Positions 1 to 6,160 of a stretch of 17,534 nt of DNA are shown in pieces. The stretch covers positions 1 through 17,534 of the forward strand of contig URHR01000042.1 of the NCBI GenBank assembly GCA_900547725.1. Direction: 5' to 3'. The translations under genes were made by a program, and so were the position numbers. How positions within the stretch are numbered: position 1 is the first letter of the stretch; every line of letters begins with the position of its first letter. The notes under the pieces are model-generated. The model saw only the letters and a list, made by a program, of their open reading frames with translations. It had not been told where the DNA came from and ran no database searches. The DNA comes from an uncultured Eubacteriales bacterium. GTDB taxonomy: Bacteria; Bacillota; Clostridia; Oscillospirales; CAG-272.

Positions 1-80
1 AAGGTCTTGAAGGTTCTTAGGGGACTTCTCCTTAAGAAGTCCCCTAAGCAGGGTTCGGGACAGAGTCCCGAGGTCTTCCC
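1..80 (-). repeat. Hairpin-rich intergenic repeat, copy 1
   Basis: Read on the minus strand, this stretch matches the segment at 5089-5205 almost base for base over its ends and core. It contains a perfect 14-bp stem (16-29 with 35-48, loop 30-34) built on CTTAGGGGACTTCT, and a second 6-bp stem CGGGAC/GTCCCG (56-61 with 65-70). It has no coding capacity of its own, but it is open in the frame of the downstream nucleoside hydrolase and could wrongly be taken as its N-terminus. It looks like a REP/MITE-type dispersed element. The left edge may continue beyond the window. Confidence 0.75.
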
Positions 81-105
81 CATACACAGAAAGGATAGAA
101 TCCCA

Positions 106-1035
106 ATGACACAGGAACAGTACCTGAAAAATCTGATGCCCCCGAGCCACCGCGCGGACGTGATCCTCGATACCGACGCCTATAACGAGGTTGACGACCA
201 GTTCGCAATCGCATATCTGCTGCGGTCGGAAAAGCTGAATCCGGTCGGCATCTGCGCCGCACCGTTTCTGAACGAAAAAAGCAGTTCCGCAGAGGACGGT
301 ATGCAGAAAAGCCACGCGGAAATTCTGAAACTGCTGAAGCTGATGAACCGCGAGGAGGTCGTGCCCCGCGTGTACCGAGGCTCTGACCGCTTCATGCGGG
401 ACGAGACCGACGCGGTCGATTCTCCCGCCGCCCGCTTCATTGCGGCAAGCGCGGCGCAGTATTCGGCGGAGCACCCGCTCTACGTCGTTGCCATCGGCGC
501 AATTACAAACGTCGCCGCGGCAGTCCTGCTCGCGCCCGAAGCCATGCGGGAAAATACCGTCATCGTCTGGCTCGGCGGTCACGCGCTGGATTGGGCGGGA
601 CAAAACCGCGAGTTCAACCTGCGGCAGGACATCGCCGCCGCGCGCGTGGTGTTCGACTGCGGCGCACCCATGGTGCTCCTCCCCTGTAACGGGGTGGTCA
701 GCTCCTTCCGCACAACAGCCCCGGAACTGGATTTCTGGCTCAAGGGCAAGAACCCGATTGCAACCTACCTTGCCGAGAACGCCGAGCGGGAAGCGAACGG
801 CTACGCCGCAGGCAAACCGTGGAGTCGCTGTATCTGGGACGTGACCGCCGTGGCGTGGCTGCTCAACGACGGCGAGCGCTTCCTGAATACCTGCCAAGTC
901 CCCGCGCCGATCCCCGAATATGACCACCGTTGGGCGCGTGACCCCTTCCGCCGCCCGATCGCCTACGTTTATAACGTCCGCCGCGACGCGCTCTTCGAGG
1001 ATCTCTTCCAAAGCCTTACAAATACAAAGGAATAA
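106..1035 (+). CDS. Nucleoside hydrolase (IUNH family)
   Basis: The protein has 309 residues from the ATG at 106. It should cleave the N-glycosidic bond of nucleosides in the cytoplasm, giving ribose and a base for salvage. The N-terminal calcium-binding signature DTDAYNEVDD (residues ~18-27) is the family's DxDxxxDD motif. An E-F-N segment (EFNLRQD, near residue 170) and a late WDVTAVAWL segment supply the other expected ligand positions. The length is typical (300-320). I chose ATG 106, preceded by AAAGGA, because an upstream in-frame ATG at 7 lies inside a dispersed repeat and would add 33 residues unlike the family. A terminator follows at 1078. The specific nucleoside substrate cannot be read from the sequence; the divergence from classic IunH leaves room for an ADP-ribosyl or pseudouridine-like substrate. 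Confidence 0.85.
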   Translation: MTQEQYLKNLMPPSHRADVILDTDAYNEVDDQFAIAYLLRSEKLNPVGICAAPFLNEKSSSAEDGMQKSHAEILKLLKLMNREEVVPRVYRGSDRFMRDETDAVDSPAARFIAASAAQYSAEHPLYVVAIGAITNVAAAVLLAPEAMRENTVIVWLGGHALDWAGQNREFNLRQDIAAARVVFDCGAPMVLLPCNGVVSSFRTTAPELDFWLKGKNPIATYLAENAEREANGYAAGKPWSRCIWDVTAVAWLLNDGERFLNTCQVPAPIPEYDHRWARDPFRRPIAYVYNVRRDALFEDLFQSLTNTKE

Positions 1036-1077
1036 CGTTCCCTGTTTCTTCCGGTGACGGAAACGGCATACAAAAGC

Positions 1078-1107
1078 AACGGCTTTCGCGAAGGCGGAAG
1101 CCGTTTT
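1078..1107 (+). terminator. Intrinsic terminator after nucleoside hydrolase
   Basis: A 12-bp stem (1078-1089 with 1094-1105, one G:T pair, loop GAAG) is followed by a short TTTT run. The right arm (1094-1101) can instead pair with GCTTCCGC at 1110-1117, giving a mutually exclusive second hairpin. The U-tract is short, so termination may be incomplete. Confidence 0.65.
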
Positions 1108-1154
1108 GCGCTTCCGCCGCCTGTGTAAATGTGGAAAAATAGTTTGCGCGCCTC

Positions 1155-1183
1155 TTGACAATCCTTTTTTTGCGTGCTATAAT
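1155..1183 (+). promoter_or_regulatory. Consensus sigma-A promoter of the MarR-ABC operon
   Basis: The -35 TTGACA (1155-1160) and -10 TATAAT (1178-1183) are both perfect and separated by exactly 17 bp. A TG dinucleotide at 1175-1176 adds an extended -10. Transcription should begin near 1190. A promoter this strong makes sense only if it is kept off by a repressor. Confidence 0.9.
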
Positions 1184-1184
1184 A

Positions 1185-1212
1185 GTTGTACATACAACGA
1201 TGTACCTACAAC
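1185..1212 (+). promoter_or_regulatory. Tandem palindromic operator, probable MarR binding sites
   Basis: Box 1 is a perfect palindrome, GTTGTA-CA-TACAAC (1185-1198). Box 2, GATGTA-CC-TACAAC (1199-1212), is the same motif with one arm mismatch and starts exactly 14 bp after box 1. Both lie between the -10 and the start codon of the MarR gene, overlapping the expected transcription start. This is the classic layout for an auto-repressing MarR dimer blocking RNA polymerase. Confidence 0.8.
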
Positions 1213-1232
1213 CAATCGGAAAGAGGGTTCTT

Positions 1233-1682
1233 ATGGACAAAACAGAAAGAAAAATTACCAAAATCGCGCGGGAGGCGGAGAAACTGGTTCTGCTTTCCCT
1301 GCGCGAGCAGGGGGTGGGCACGGCGGAAATCGACCTGATCCACGCCCTGCGGCACAATCCCGGCTGCACGCAGGCAAAACTGGGTCAGCTTCTGCACGCA
1401 GACAAAGCCGCCGTTGCGCGGCGGACAAAAAATCTGGAGGCAAAGGGCTACCTCACGCGCAGGGAAGACCCCGCAGACCGGCGCAGTCAGCTGTTGTATC
1501 CCACCGCGAAGGCGGAGGAACTGAAAGCCTCAAAAGCGGAGATCGAGGCGGAGTTCTACGCGTATCTGCTCTCGGAACTGACCGCGGAAGAAGCCAATAC
1601 CTTCGTCGCGCTTCTCGACCGCCTGTATCTTGCCTCCAAAACCGAGAGCCGCGCGGGATTCCCGCATTTTCCGCACGCCTGA
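1233..1682 (+). CDS. MarR-family transcriptional regulator
   Basis: The protein has 149 residues from the ATG at 1233, with AAGAGGG as ribosome binding site. It is a winged-helix dimeric repressor. The helix-turn-helix is clear in the segment CTQAKLGQLLHADKAAVARRTKNLEAKGYLTRREDPADRRSQLL: recognition helix AAVARRTKNLEAKGYL, then the wing with the family's DxRS-like DPADRRSQ. A C-terminal helix (EEANTFVALLDRLYLAS) would complete the dimer interface. An upstream in-frame ATG at 1155 lies inside the promoter -35 and is rejected. The gene is 15 bp upstream of the first ABC gene and shares its operon, so it probably senses a substrate of the exporter (drug, peptide or toxic metabolite) and controls its own operon through the tandem palindromes. 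Confidence 0.9.
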   Translation: MDKTERKITKIAREAEKLVLLSLREQGVGTAEIDLIHALRHNPGCTQAKLGQLLHADKAAVARRTKNLEAKGYLTRREDPADRRSQLLYPTAKAEELKASKAEIEAEFYAYLLSELTAEEANTFVALLDRLYLASKTESRAGFPHFPHA

Positions 1683-1697
1683 CGGGAGGGAACGGAC

Positions 1698-3446
1698 ATG
1701 AAACGCAAAGAACCGCTTGTGCCCGATCGGATCGGTTCTTATTTCCGCGCGGAACGGTTGCCGCTGACCTTCGTCACGGTTTCGGGACTGCTCTACAATG
1801 TCGGTCTGCTCGCATCGCCGTGGTTTGAAGGGCGGCTCGCCCAATGCCTTGCCGATATCCTCGGCGGGAACGCAACCGCAGGCGCGATGGCGGCGTTGGC
1901 GGTCGCCTATCTCGCCGTCACGCTTGCGGTGCAGGGCGCGCGCTTTGTCAAACGCTTTTACGTCCGGCGGTTTGCAAACAACATCAACCGCCGGATGAAG
2001 GGAATTCTGTATGCCAATCTGGTGCGGAAGAGCCGCGCGGAAACGGAAAAAGAGGGCGCGGGCGAACTGATGACCAAAGCGATTTCCGACGTGGACGACT
2101 GCGCCGAGGGGATGCGGAAATTCACCACCGAGGTCTTTGACACGGGCGTGGCACTGCTCGGCTATGCGGCGATGCTGTTTGTTTACGATTGGCGGCTGGC
2201 GCTGATGAGCCTGCTCTTTGCCCCGTTCCCGTATTTCTGCGCGGCGGGCATGAAGAAGATCGTTCAGCGCGCGGGGGCGGCGTACAAGAAAGCCGCAGGC
2301 GCTATGAGCGCCGCTACGCTGGATCGCGCCGGGAACGCCGTGACCTACCGCGTTTACGGCTGTGAGGAAGCGCAGGAGGTGCGCTACGAAAAAGTTCTGG
2401 ATCGCTACGAGAGGAGTGCCGTGCGCGCCAACGTGTGGCAGACCGCGCTGTCGCCGCTCTATCTGGCGGTTTCCTGCGCGGGGGTGCTGTTCATCCTGTG
2501 GTTCGGCGGAAAGAACGTGCTCGGCACGGGTTGGCGGTCATGGGACATTGCGGCGTTCACAACCTTTCTTTCCTGCTTTACCAAGCTGACCGTCAAATCC
2601 TCCAAGGTGGCAAAGCTGTTCAACGCGGTGCAGAAGGCGGAAGTCTCATGGAAGCGCATCAAGCCGCTGATGCGGTCGCCCGAGCCGCTCGCGGAACTGG
2701 AGATCCCCGCGCCGCAGGACGTGACGCTTGCAAAGCTGTCCTTCTCCTGCGGCAACGTGCCGATCTTTTCCGACCTTTCGCTGACGGCGCACCCGGGGGA
2801 TATCATCGGCGTAACGGGACCTGTTGCCTGCGGGAAATCCGCCTTTGGGCGCGTGTTCCTCTGCGAAGCGCCCTACGGCGGCTCGATCCGCTTCGGGGCG
2901 CGGGAGCTTTCCTCGCTTTCCCCGCGCGCGCTTGCCGCAACGGTCGGCTACCTCGGGCATGATCCCGAGTTGTTTGCCGACAGCCTGCGGAGCAATGTGC
3001 TCTGCGGCGGGGAAGGAGATCCGACGCCCTTCCTTTCCGCCGTCGCGCTCGACGGCGAGGTGTTTGCCATGGAAAACGGCGCGGATACCGTGATCGGGAG
3101 CGAGGGTGCGCGACTCTCGGGCGGGCAGGCGCAACGGCTTGCTCTGGCGAGAACGCTTGCGCACCCGCGACCGCTCCTGATTCTGGACGATCCGTTCTCC
3201 GCCCTCGACAGAGCAACCGAGGACAGCGTGTTCGCCAATCTGCGGGAGTATGCGCGGGACAAGGCGGTCTTTCTCATCTCGCACCGTCTTTATCATTTTC
3301 CGGAGCTCCGGCAGATCGTTTTTATGGAGAACGGGAACACAACCGTCGGAACGCACGCCGAACTGATGGCGTCGGTCCCGGCTTACCGGAAGTTGTATGT
3401 AAGTCAGACAGGAGGGGCAGGTCATGAAGCGGAAGAAAACGGATAA
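1698..3446 (+). CDS. ABC exporter half-transporter, degenerate-site subunit
   Basis: The protein has 582 residues: an N-terminal six-helix exporter membrane domain (about 1-315) and a C-terminal nucleotide-binding domain (about 345-575). Walker A is GPVACGKS (374-381). The signature LSGGQ is intact (473-477). Walker B ends LILDDP, so the catalytic Glu is Asp (D498). The H-loop His is present (H529). The Q-loop Gln appears as His (GYLGHD, H421). This pattern matches the degenerate half of heterodimeric exporters such as BmrCD, LmrCD or TM287/288: it lends a good signature motif to the partner's ATP site but is itself a poor hydrolase. The ribosome binding site is GGGAGGG. The gene overlaps the partner by 23 bp. 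Predicted to act in the cytoplasmic membrane. The substrate is unknown; MarR control suggests a xenobiotic or antimicrobial. Confidence 0.9.
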   Translation: MKRKEPLVPDRIGSYFRAERLPLTFVTVSGLLYNVGLLASPWFEGRLAQCLADILGGNATAGAMAALAVAYLAVTLAVQGARFVKRFYVRRFANNINRRMKGILYANLVRKSRAETEKEGAGELMTKAISDVDDCAEGMRKFTTEVFDTGVALLGYAAMLFVYDWRLALMSLLFAPFPYFCAAGMKKIVQRAGAAYKKAAGAMSAATLDRAGNAVTYRVYGCEEAQEVRYEKVLDRYERSAVRANVWQTALSPLYLAVSCAGVLFILWFGGKNVLGTGWRSWDIAAFTTFLSCFTKLTVKSSKVAKLFNAVQKAEVSWKRIKPLMRSPEPLAELEIPAPQDVTLAKLSFSCGNVPIFSDLSLTAHPGDIIGVTGPVACGKSAFGRVFLCEAPYGGSIRFGARELSSLSPRALAATVGYLGHDPELFADSLRSNVLCGGEGDPTPFLSAVALDGEVFAMENGADTVIGSEGARLSGGQAQRLALARTLAHPRPLLILDDPFSALDRATEDSVFANLREYARDKAVFLISHRLYHFPELRQIVFMENGNTTVGTHAELMASVPAYRKLYVSQTGGAGHEAEENG

Positions 3447-5088
3447 GACCCGAACGGGCGTGTTTGCGGCAGTCCGCGCGGCGGCGCTGGCGCATCCGGT
3501 TCTGACCGTCGGAACGCTTGTGTGCGTTGCGATGTCGGTGGGGTCTTCGCTGATTCCGCCGCTGTTGCTTGCCCGCGTGATCGATGACCTCGCGGGCGGA
3601 ATCCCCCTTTCCTTTGCGGCGGTACTGCTTTCCTTCGGCAGTCTCGCGCTGGAGGGCGTGCTGTCCTCGGCGCAGGAAACGCTCCTTGCGCTGTTCGGAC
3701 AGCGGATGACCCACGCGCTGCGCTCCGAAATGTCGCGGAAGCTGACCCGTCTGCCCGCCGCCACGCTCGTTGCGCAGAAGCCGGGGGAGGTCGCCGCGCG
3801 CTTTTCGGGGGATGTGGACACCGTGGAGACGCTCTTCACCTCGGGGCTTATCAGCATGATTGCCGACGCCTGCCGGATTCTCTCGATTCTGGCGGTCATC
3901 GCGGTGCGGAATACGGGACTTGCGCTGATTCTGCTTGCGGTGCTCCCGCTGCTCGCGCTCTTTACACGGTTCGTGCAGAAGCGGATGCTAGCCTCGCAAC
4001 TCGAAAACCGCCGCGCGGTTGCCGCCGCGTCGGGGCAGATTCCCGAGACGTTGCATAACATCCGCACGGTGCACGCCCTCGGCATGGAAGCCTACATGGA
4101 GCGGCGCTATGACCGGAGCATTGGCGAGAGCTATGCCGCCGTGGAGAAAACCAACTTTTACGACGCCGTCTATTCCCCCGTGGTTCTGCTGCTCCATGCG
4201 GCGGTCGTCGGCATCGTGATGCTGCTTTCCGCTTCGGGGAACGCAAGGGTTCTGACCCTGTTCGGTATGTCGGTCGGTACTTCGGTTGCGGTGATCAACT
4301 ACATTTCCCGCATTTTCTCGCCCATTGAGAGCCTTGGAACGGAGATTCAGACCATCCAGTCGGCAATGGCGGGCGTGCGGCGGATCGACGCTTTCCTCGC
4401 ACAGGAGGAGCGCACCCTGCCGCCCGAGCGGGCGACTGCCGCGGGAGGCGATGTAGTGCTCTCGCACGTGACCTTCGGCTACGGGGAACGGACGGTTCTG
4501 CGCGACCTGTCCTTTTCCGTGCGGGAAGGGGAGCAGGTCACGCTGATCGGCAGGACGGGCGCGGGAAAGAGCACGGTGTTCCGCCTGCTCTTAGGACTGT
4601 ATCAGCCGCAGAGCGGGACGGTCAGAATCGGCGGCGTGGACGCAACCGCGCTGACCGACCGCGAGCGGCGCGCCTGCGTGGGCTGTGTGGAACAGCACTT
4701 CTCCCGTGTTCCCGGCACGGTGTTGGATCAGATTACCCTCGGCGATCCGCGCGTGACCGAAGAGATGGCGCAAAAGGCGGCGGAGCTTGCGGGCATCGAC
4801 GGTGCGATCCGCGCGCTCCCGGAGGGCTACGCAACCCCATGCGCCGACGGGATCTTTTCGCAGGGCGAGTGGCAGTTGCTTTCCATTGCGCGCGCCGCGG
4901 CGGCGAACCCTGCCGTTCTGCTTCTGGACGAAATTACCGCCAATCTGGACGCGCAGACCGAAGCGCGCGTGCTCGAAGCGCTCCGCCGCGCGTCAAAAGG
5001 GCGCACCGTGCTTTCGATTTCGCACCGCATCTGCGGAAATCCCGGCGGCAGAACCGTGGAGATCAAGCCCTGTGAAATGATGAATTGA
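3424..5088 (+). CDS. ABC exporter half-transporter, catalytic-site subunit
   Basis: The protein has 554 residues with an exporter membrane domain (about 1-315) and a nucleotide-binding domain. Walker A is GRTGAGKST (376-384), the Q-loop Gln is present (Q424), Walker B LLLDE keeps the catalytic Glu (E503), and the H-loop is SISHR (H534). The signature is FSQGE (478-482) instead of LSGGQ. It therefore complements the previous gene: the competent ATP site would use this subunit's Walker A/B and the partner's LSGGQ. The gene starts inside the partner's 3' end behind AGGAGGGG, consistent with coupled translation. The C-terminus is short: only about 20 residues follow the H-loop, where the partner has about 50. 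The stop codon abuts a dispersed repeat. Confidence 0.9.
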   Translation: MKRKKTDKTRTGVFAAVRAAALAHPVLTVGTLVCVAMSVGSSLIPPLLLARVIDDLAGGIPLSFAAVLLSFGSLALEGVLSSAQETLLALFGQRMTHALRSEMSRKLTRLPAATLVAQKPGEVAARFSGDVDTVETLFTSGLISMIADACRILSILAVIAVRNTGLALILLAVLPLLALFTRFVQKRMLASQLENRRAVAAASGQIPETLHNIRTVHALGMEAYMERRYDRSIGESYAAVEKTNFYDAVYSPVVLLLHAAVVGIVMLLSASGNARVLTLFGMSVGTSVAVINYISRIFSPIESLGTEIQTIQSAMAGVRRIDAFLAQEERTLPPERATAAGGDVVLSHVTFGYGERTVLRDLSFSVREGEQVTLIGRTGAGKSTVFRLLLGLYQPQSGTVRIGGVDATALTDRERRACVGCVEQHFSRVPGTVLDQITLGDPRVTEEMAQKAAELAGIDGAIRALPEGYATPCADGIFSQGEWQLLSIARAAAANPAVLLLDEITANLDAQTEARVLEALRRASKGRTVLSISHRICGNPGGRTVEIKPCEMMN

Positions 5089-5205
5089 AGGAAGACCTTG
5101 GGGCGTTGCCCCAAGCCCTGCTTAGGGGACTTCTTAAGGAAGAAGTAACGCTTCGCTACTGGCGGTTGCTCTGCAACCGCCACCCCTAAGAACCTTCAAG
5201 ACCTT
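5089..5205 (+). repeat. Hairpin-rich intergenic repeat, copy 2
   Basis: This is the second copy of the element at 1-80, in the opposite orientation. It shares the GGAAGACCT start, the CCCTGCTTAGGGGACTTC core and the CCCCTAAGAACCTTCAAGAC end. It differs by an insertion of about 37 bp in the core (roughly 5146-5182) that carries its own hairpins: AGTA..TACT and a perfect 9-bp stem GGCGGTTGC/GCAACCGCC (5161-5169 with 5173-5181). A third stem, CTTGGGGC/GCCCCAAG (5097-5104 with 5108-5115), replaces the CGGGAC stem of copy 1 by compensating changes. It begins right after the ABC stop codon and may help end the transcript, though no T-run is present. Confidence 0.75.
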
Positions 5206-5230
5206 GAACTCAATTGGATTTAGGTATTTA

Positions 5231-5457
5231 TTTTTACGTTGTACAGTTTTTGGTGTAGCCGTATTCCGTGCTGCTATTTCCGGCTGCTCCGAGACCAATC
5301 CCGTCGAGCGGGATTGGCACGGCTGTCGCCTCTCTCCGCTACCGGATAGAAATGGTTCAGGTTAGTTGAGGAACGGAGGGGTGGAACGATTGCGGGGCGC
5401 TCTCTTCGGTTTGCGCCCCTGCAAAGTACGTAAACTATTGGAAATGAGATGTTGTAT
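5231..5457 (+). ncRNA. Candidate structured RNA of unknown class
   Basis: No open frame of note crosses this stretch, but it is rich in nested complementarity. The ends can pair: TTTACG (5233-5238) with CGTAAA (5429-5434). Inside are AGCCGT (5257-5262) with ACGGCT (5319-5324), enclosing a perfect 9-bp hairpin (5295-5303 with 5309-5317), then a 7-bp stem (5332-5338 with 5374-5380), then TTGC-GGGGCGC (5390-5400) with GCGCCCC-T-GCAA (5413-5424). A strong terminator follows at 5458. A possible promoter, TTGAAC (5204-5209) -17 bp- TTTATT (5227-5232), precedes it. I see no SRP, RNase P, tmRNA, T-box or common riboswitch consensus. It could be a trans-acting RNA, a 6S-like RNA of unusual sequence, or a leader. 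Pairing was found by eye; no energy was computed. Confidence 0.4.
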
Positions 5458-5486
5458 GGAACGACCTATGTGTCGTTCCCTTTTTT
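5458..5486 (+). terminator. Strong intrinsic terminator
   Basis: A perfect 8-bp stem GGAACGAC/GTCGTTCC (5458-5465 with 5472-5479, loop CTATGT) is followed by C and six T residues (5481-5486). It points in the + direction and separates the upstream candidate RNA from the next operon. A second copy of its left arm, GGAACGA, occurs upstream at 5383-5389 and could compete for the right arm. Confidence 0.85.
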
Positions 5487-5519
5487 CTTGTCTGAAAATT
5501 TCTCAAAAAAATAGTTGTC

Positions 5520-5552
5520 CTTAAGGCGGGCTTTAGGGTGGCGTGTTAAAAT
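5520..5552 (+). promoter_or_regulatory. Response-regulator-type promoter of the polyphosphate cluster
   Basis: Two direct repeats, CTTAAG (5520-5525) and CTTTAG (5531-5536), are separated by five bases (11-bp period). The second ends 10 bp before a -10 box TAAAAT (5547-5552). No -35 is found at the right distance. OmpR/CiaR-family response regulators bind TTAAG-N5-TTAAG repeats that replace the -35 region at this spacing. The next start codon is 33 bp downstream. Confidence 0.55.
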
Positions 5553-5584
5553 AGAGGCACAACAGGCAAGGGAGGGACTTTCCT

Positions 5585-6160
5585 ATGAAACGAGTCATGA
5601 AAAACGGAATTCTGTTTGCGGCGATGCTTGTGGCGGTCGGAATGCTGACCCTGACGGTTCTGCACGGGTACGGCGTCATCGGCGGGACGGGAAACGGCGC
5701 GGTTATGGGCGATGGATTCCCGGGCGGCGGATCGAACGATTCCGAAGGCTTCAGGCGACCCGGCGGGAACAACGCCGGGAACAACGCCGGGAACAACCCG
5801 GACGGTGACGGGGAAGAGATCGGCGAGGTCACCCTTCCGGACGGCGGCAATCCGGGGAATTCGGGGAATTCGGGAAGCGCGCCGTCCGACGGAAACGGGC
5901 AGAATCGGGATATGACCCCGCCGCAAATGCCGGACGGGAACGGATCCGGCGGATTTGCCAATGCGGGGGACGGAAACAAAGCGCCCATGGGAGCGGGCGA
6001 CAGTCTCGGCGGGCATCTTGCCTTTGCGGCAGTCTGGGTGTTCCTGTTCGCGTTCTGCCTTTCGTGGGCAATTTACAGTCGGTGCAATTCCGAATATGCG
6101 GGAAGGAAAGGGGGAGACAGGCAATGGAAGTCAGAACCTGCTTCAAACGGTACGAACTGA
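5585..6160 (+). CDS. Two-helix membrane protein with Gly/Asn-rich linker
   Basis: The protein has 191 residues and I do not recognise a family. A basic N-terminus leads into a hydrophobic helix (about 8-28). Then comes a roughly 110-residue low-complexity linker rich in Gly, Asn, Pro and Asp (for example NNAGNNAGNN and GNSGNSGS), and a second helix (about 143-164) followed by a basic hydrophilic tail. Both ends are probably cytoplasmic with the linker outside. The ribosome binding site is AAGGGAGGG, 9 bases before the ATG. It is first in the operon, and its 3' end overlaps the VTC-domain gene by 37 bp, so it likely serves the same envelope system. The linker DNA has exact 12-bp and 9-bp in-frame tandem repeats, so its length may vary between strains. 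Confidence 0.75.
   Translation: MKRVMKNGILFAAMLVAVGMLTLTVLHGYGVIGGTGNGAVMGDGFPGGGSNDSEGFRRPGGNNAGNNAGNNPDGDGEEIGEVTLPDGGNPGNSGNSGSAPSDGNGQNRDMTPPQMPDGNGSGGFANAGDGNKAPMGAGDSLGGHLAFAAVWVFLFAFCLSWAIYSRCNSEYAGRKGGDRQWKSEPASNGTN

Noticed and set aside
1..80. Repeat as a transposon end or attachment site
   Set aside because: No transposase, integrase or clear target-site duplication is visible in the window; only a non-autonomous hairpin repeat can be supported.
1106..1828. Long + strand frame across the MarR promoter and gene
   Set aside because: It crosses the consensus promoter, runs in a different frame through the MarR gene and into the ABC gene, and its Arg/Ser/Gly-rich product has no family features.
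2646..4085. Long minus-strand frame (479 codons) opposite the ABC genes
   Set aside because: Antisense shadow caused by high third-position GC. It spans the junction of two well-supported + strand genes and has no domain motifs or ribosome binding site.
5374..5400. T-box-like sequence (GGGGTGGAACGATTGCG)
   Set aside because: It resembles GGGTGGAACCGCG only partly, lacks the ACCGCG core and any stem I features, and no aminoacylation or amino-acid gene follows.
5488..5516. Second promoter with -35 TTGTCT
   Set aside because: No acceptable -10 lies 16-18 bp downstream; the match is chance in an AT-rich stretch.
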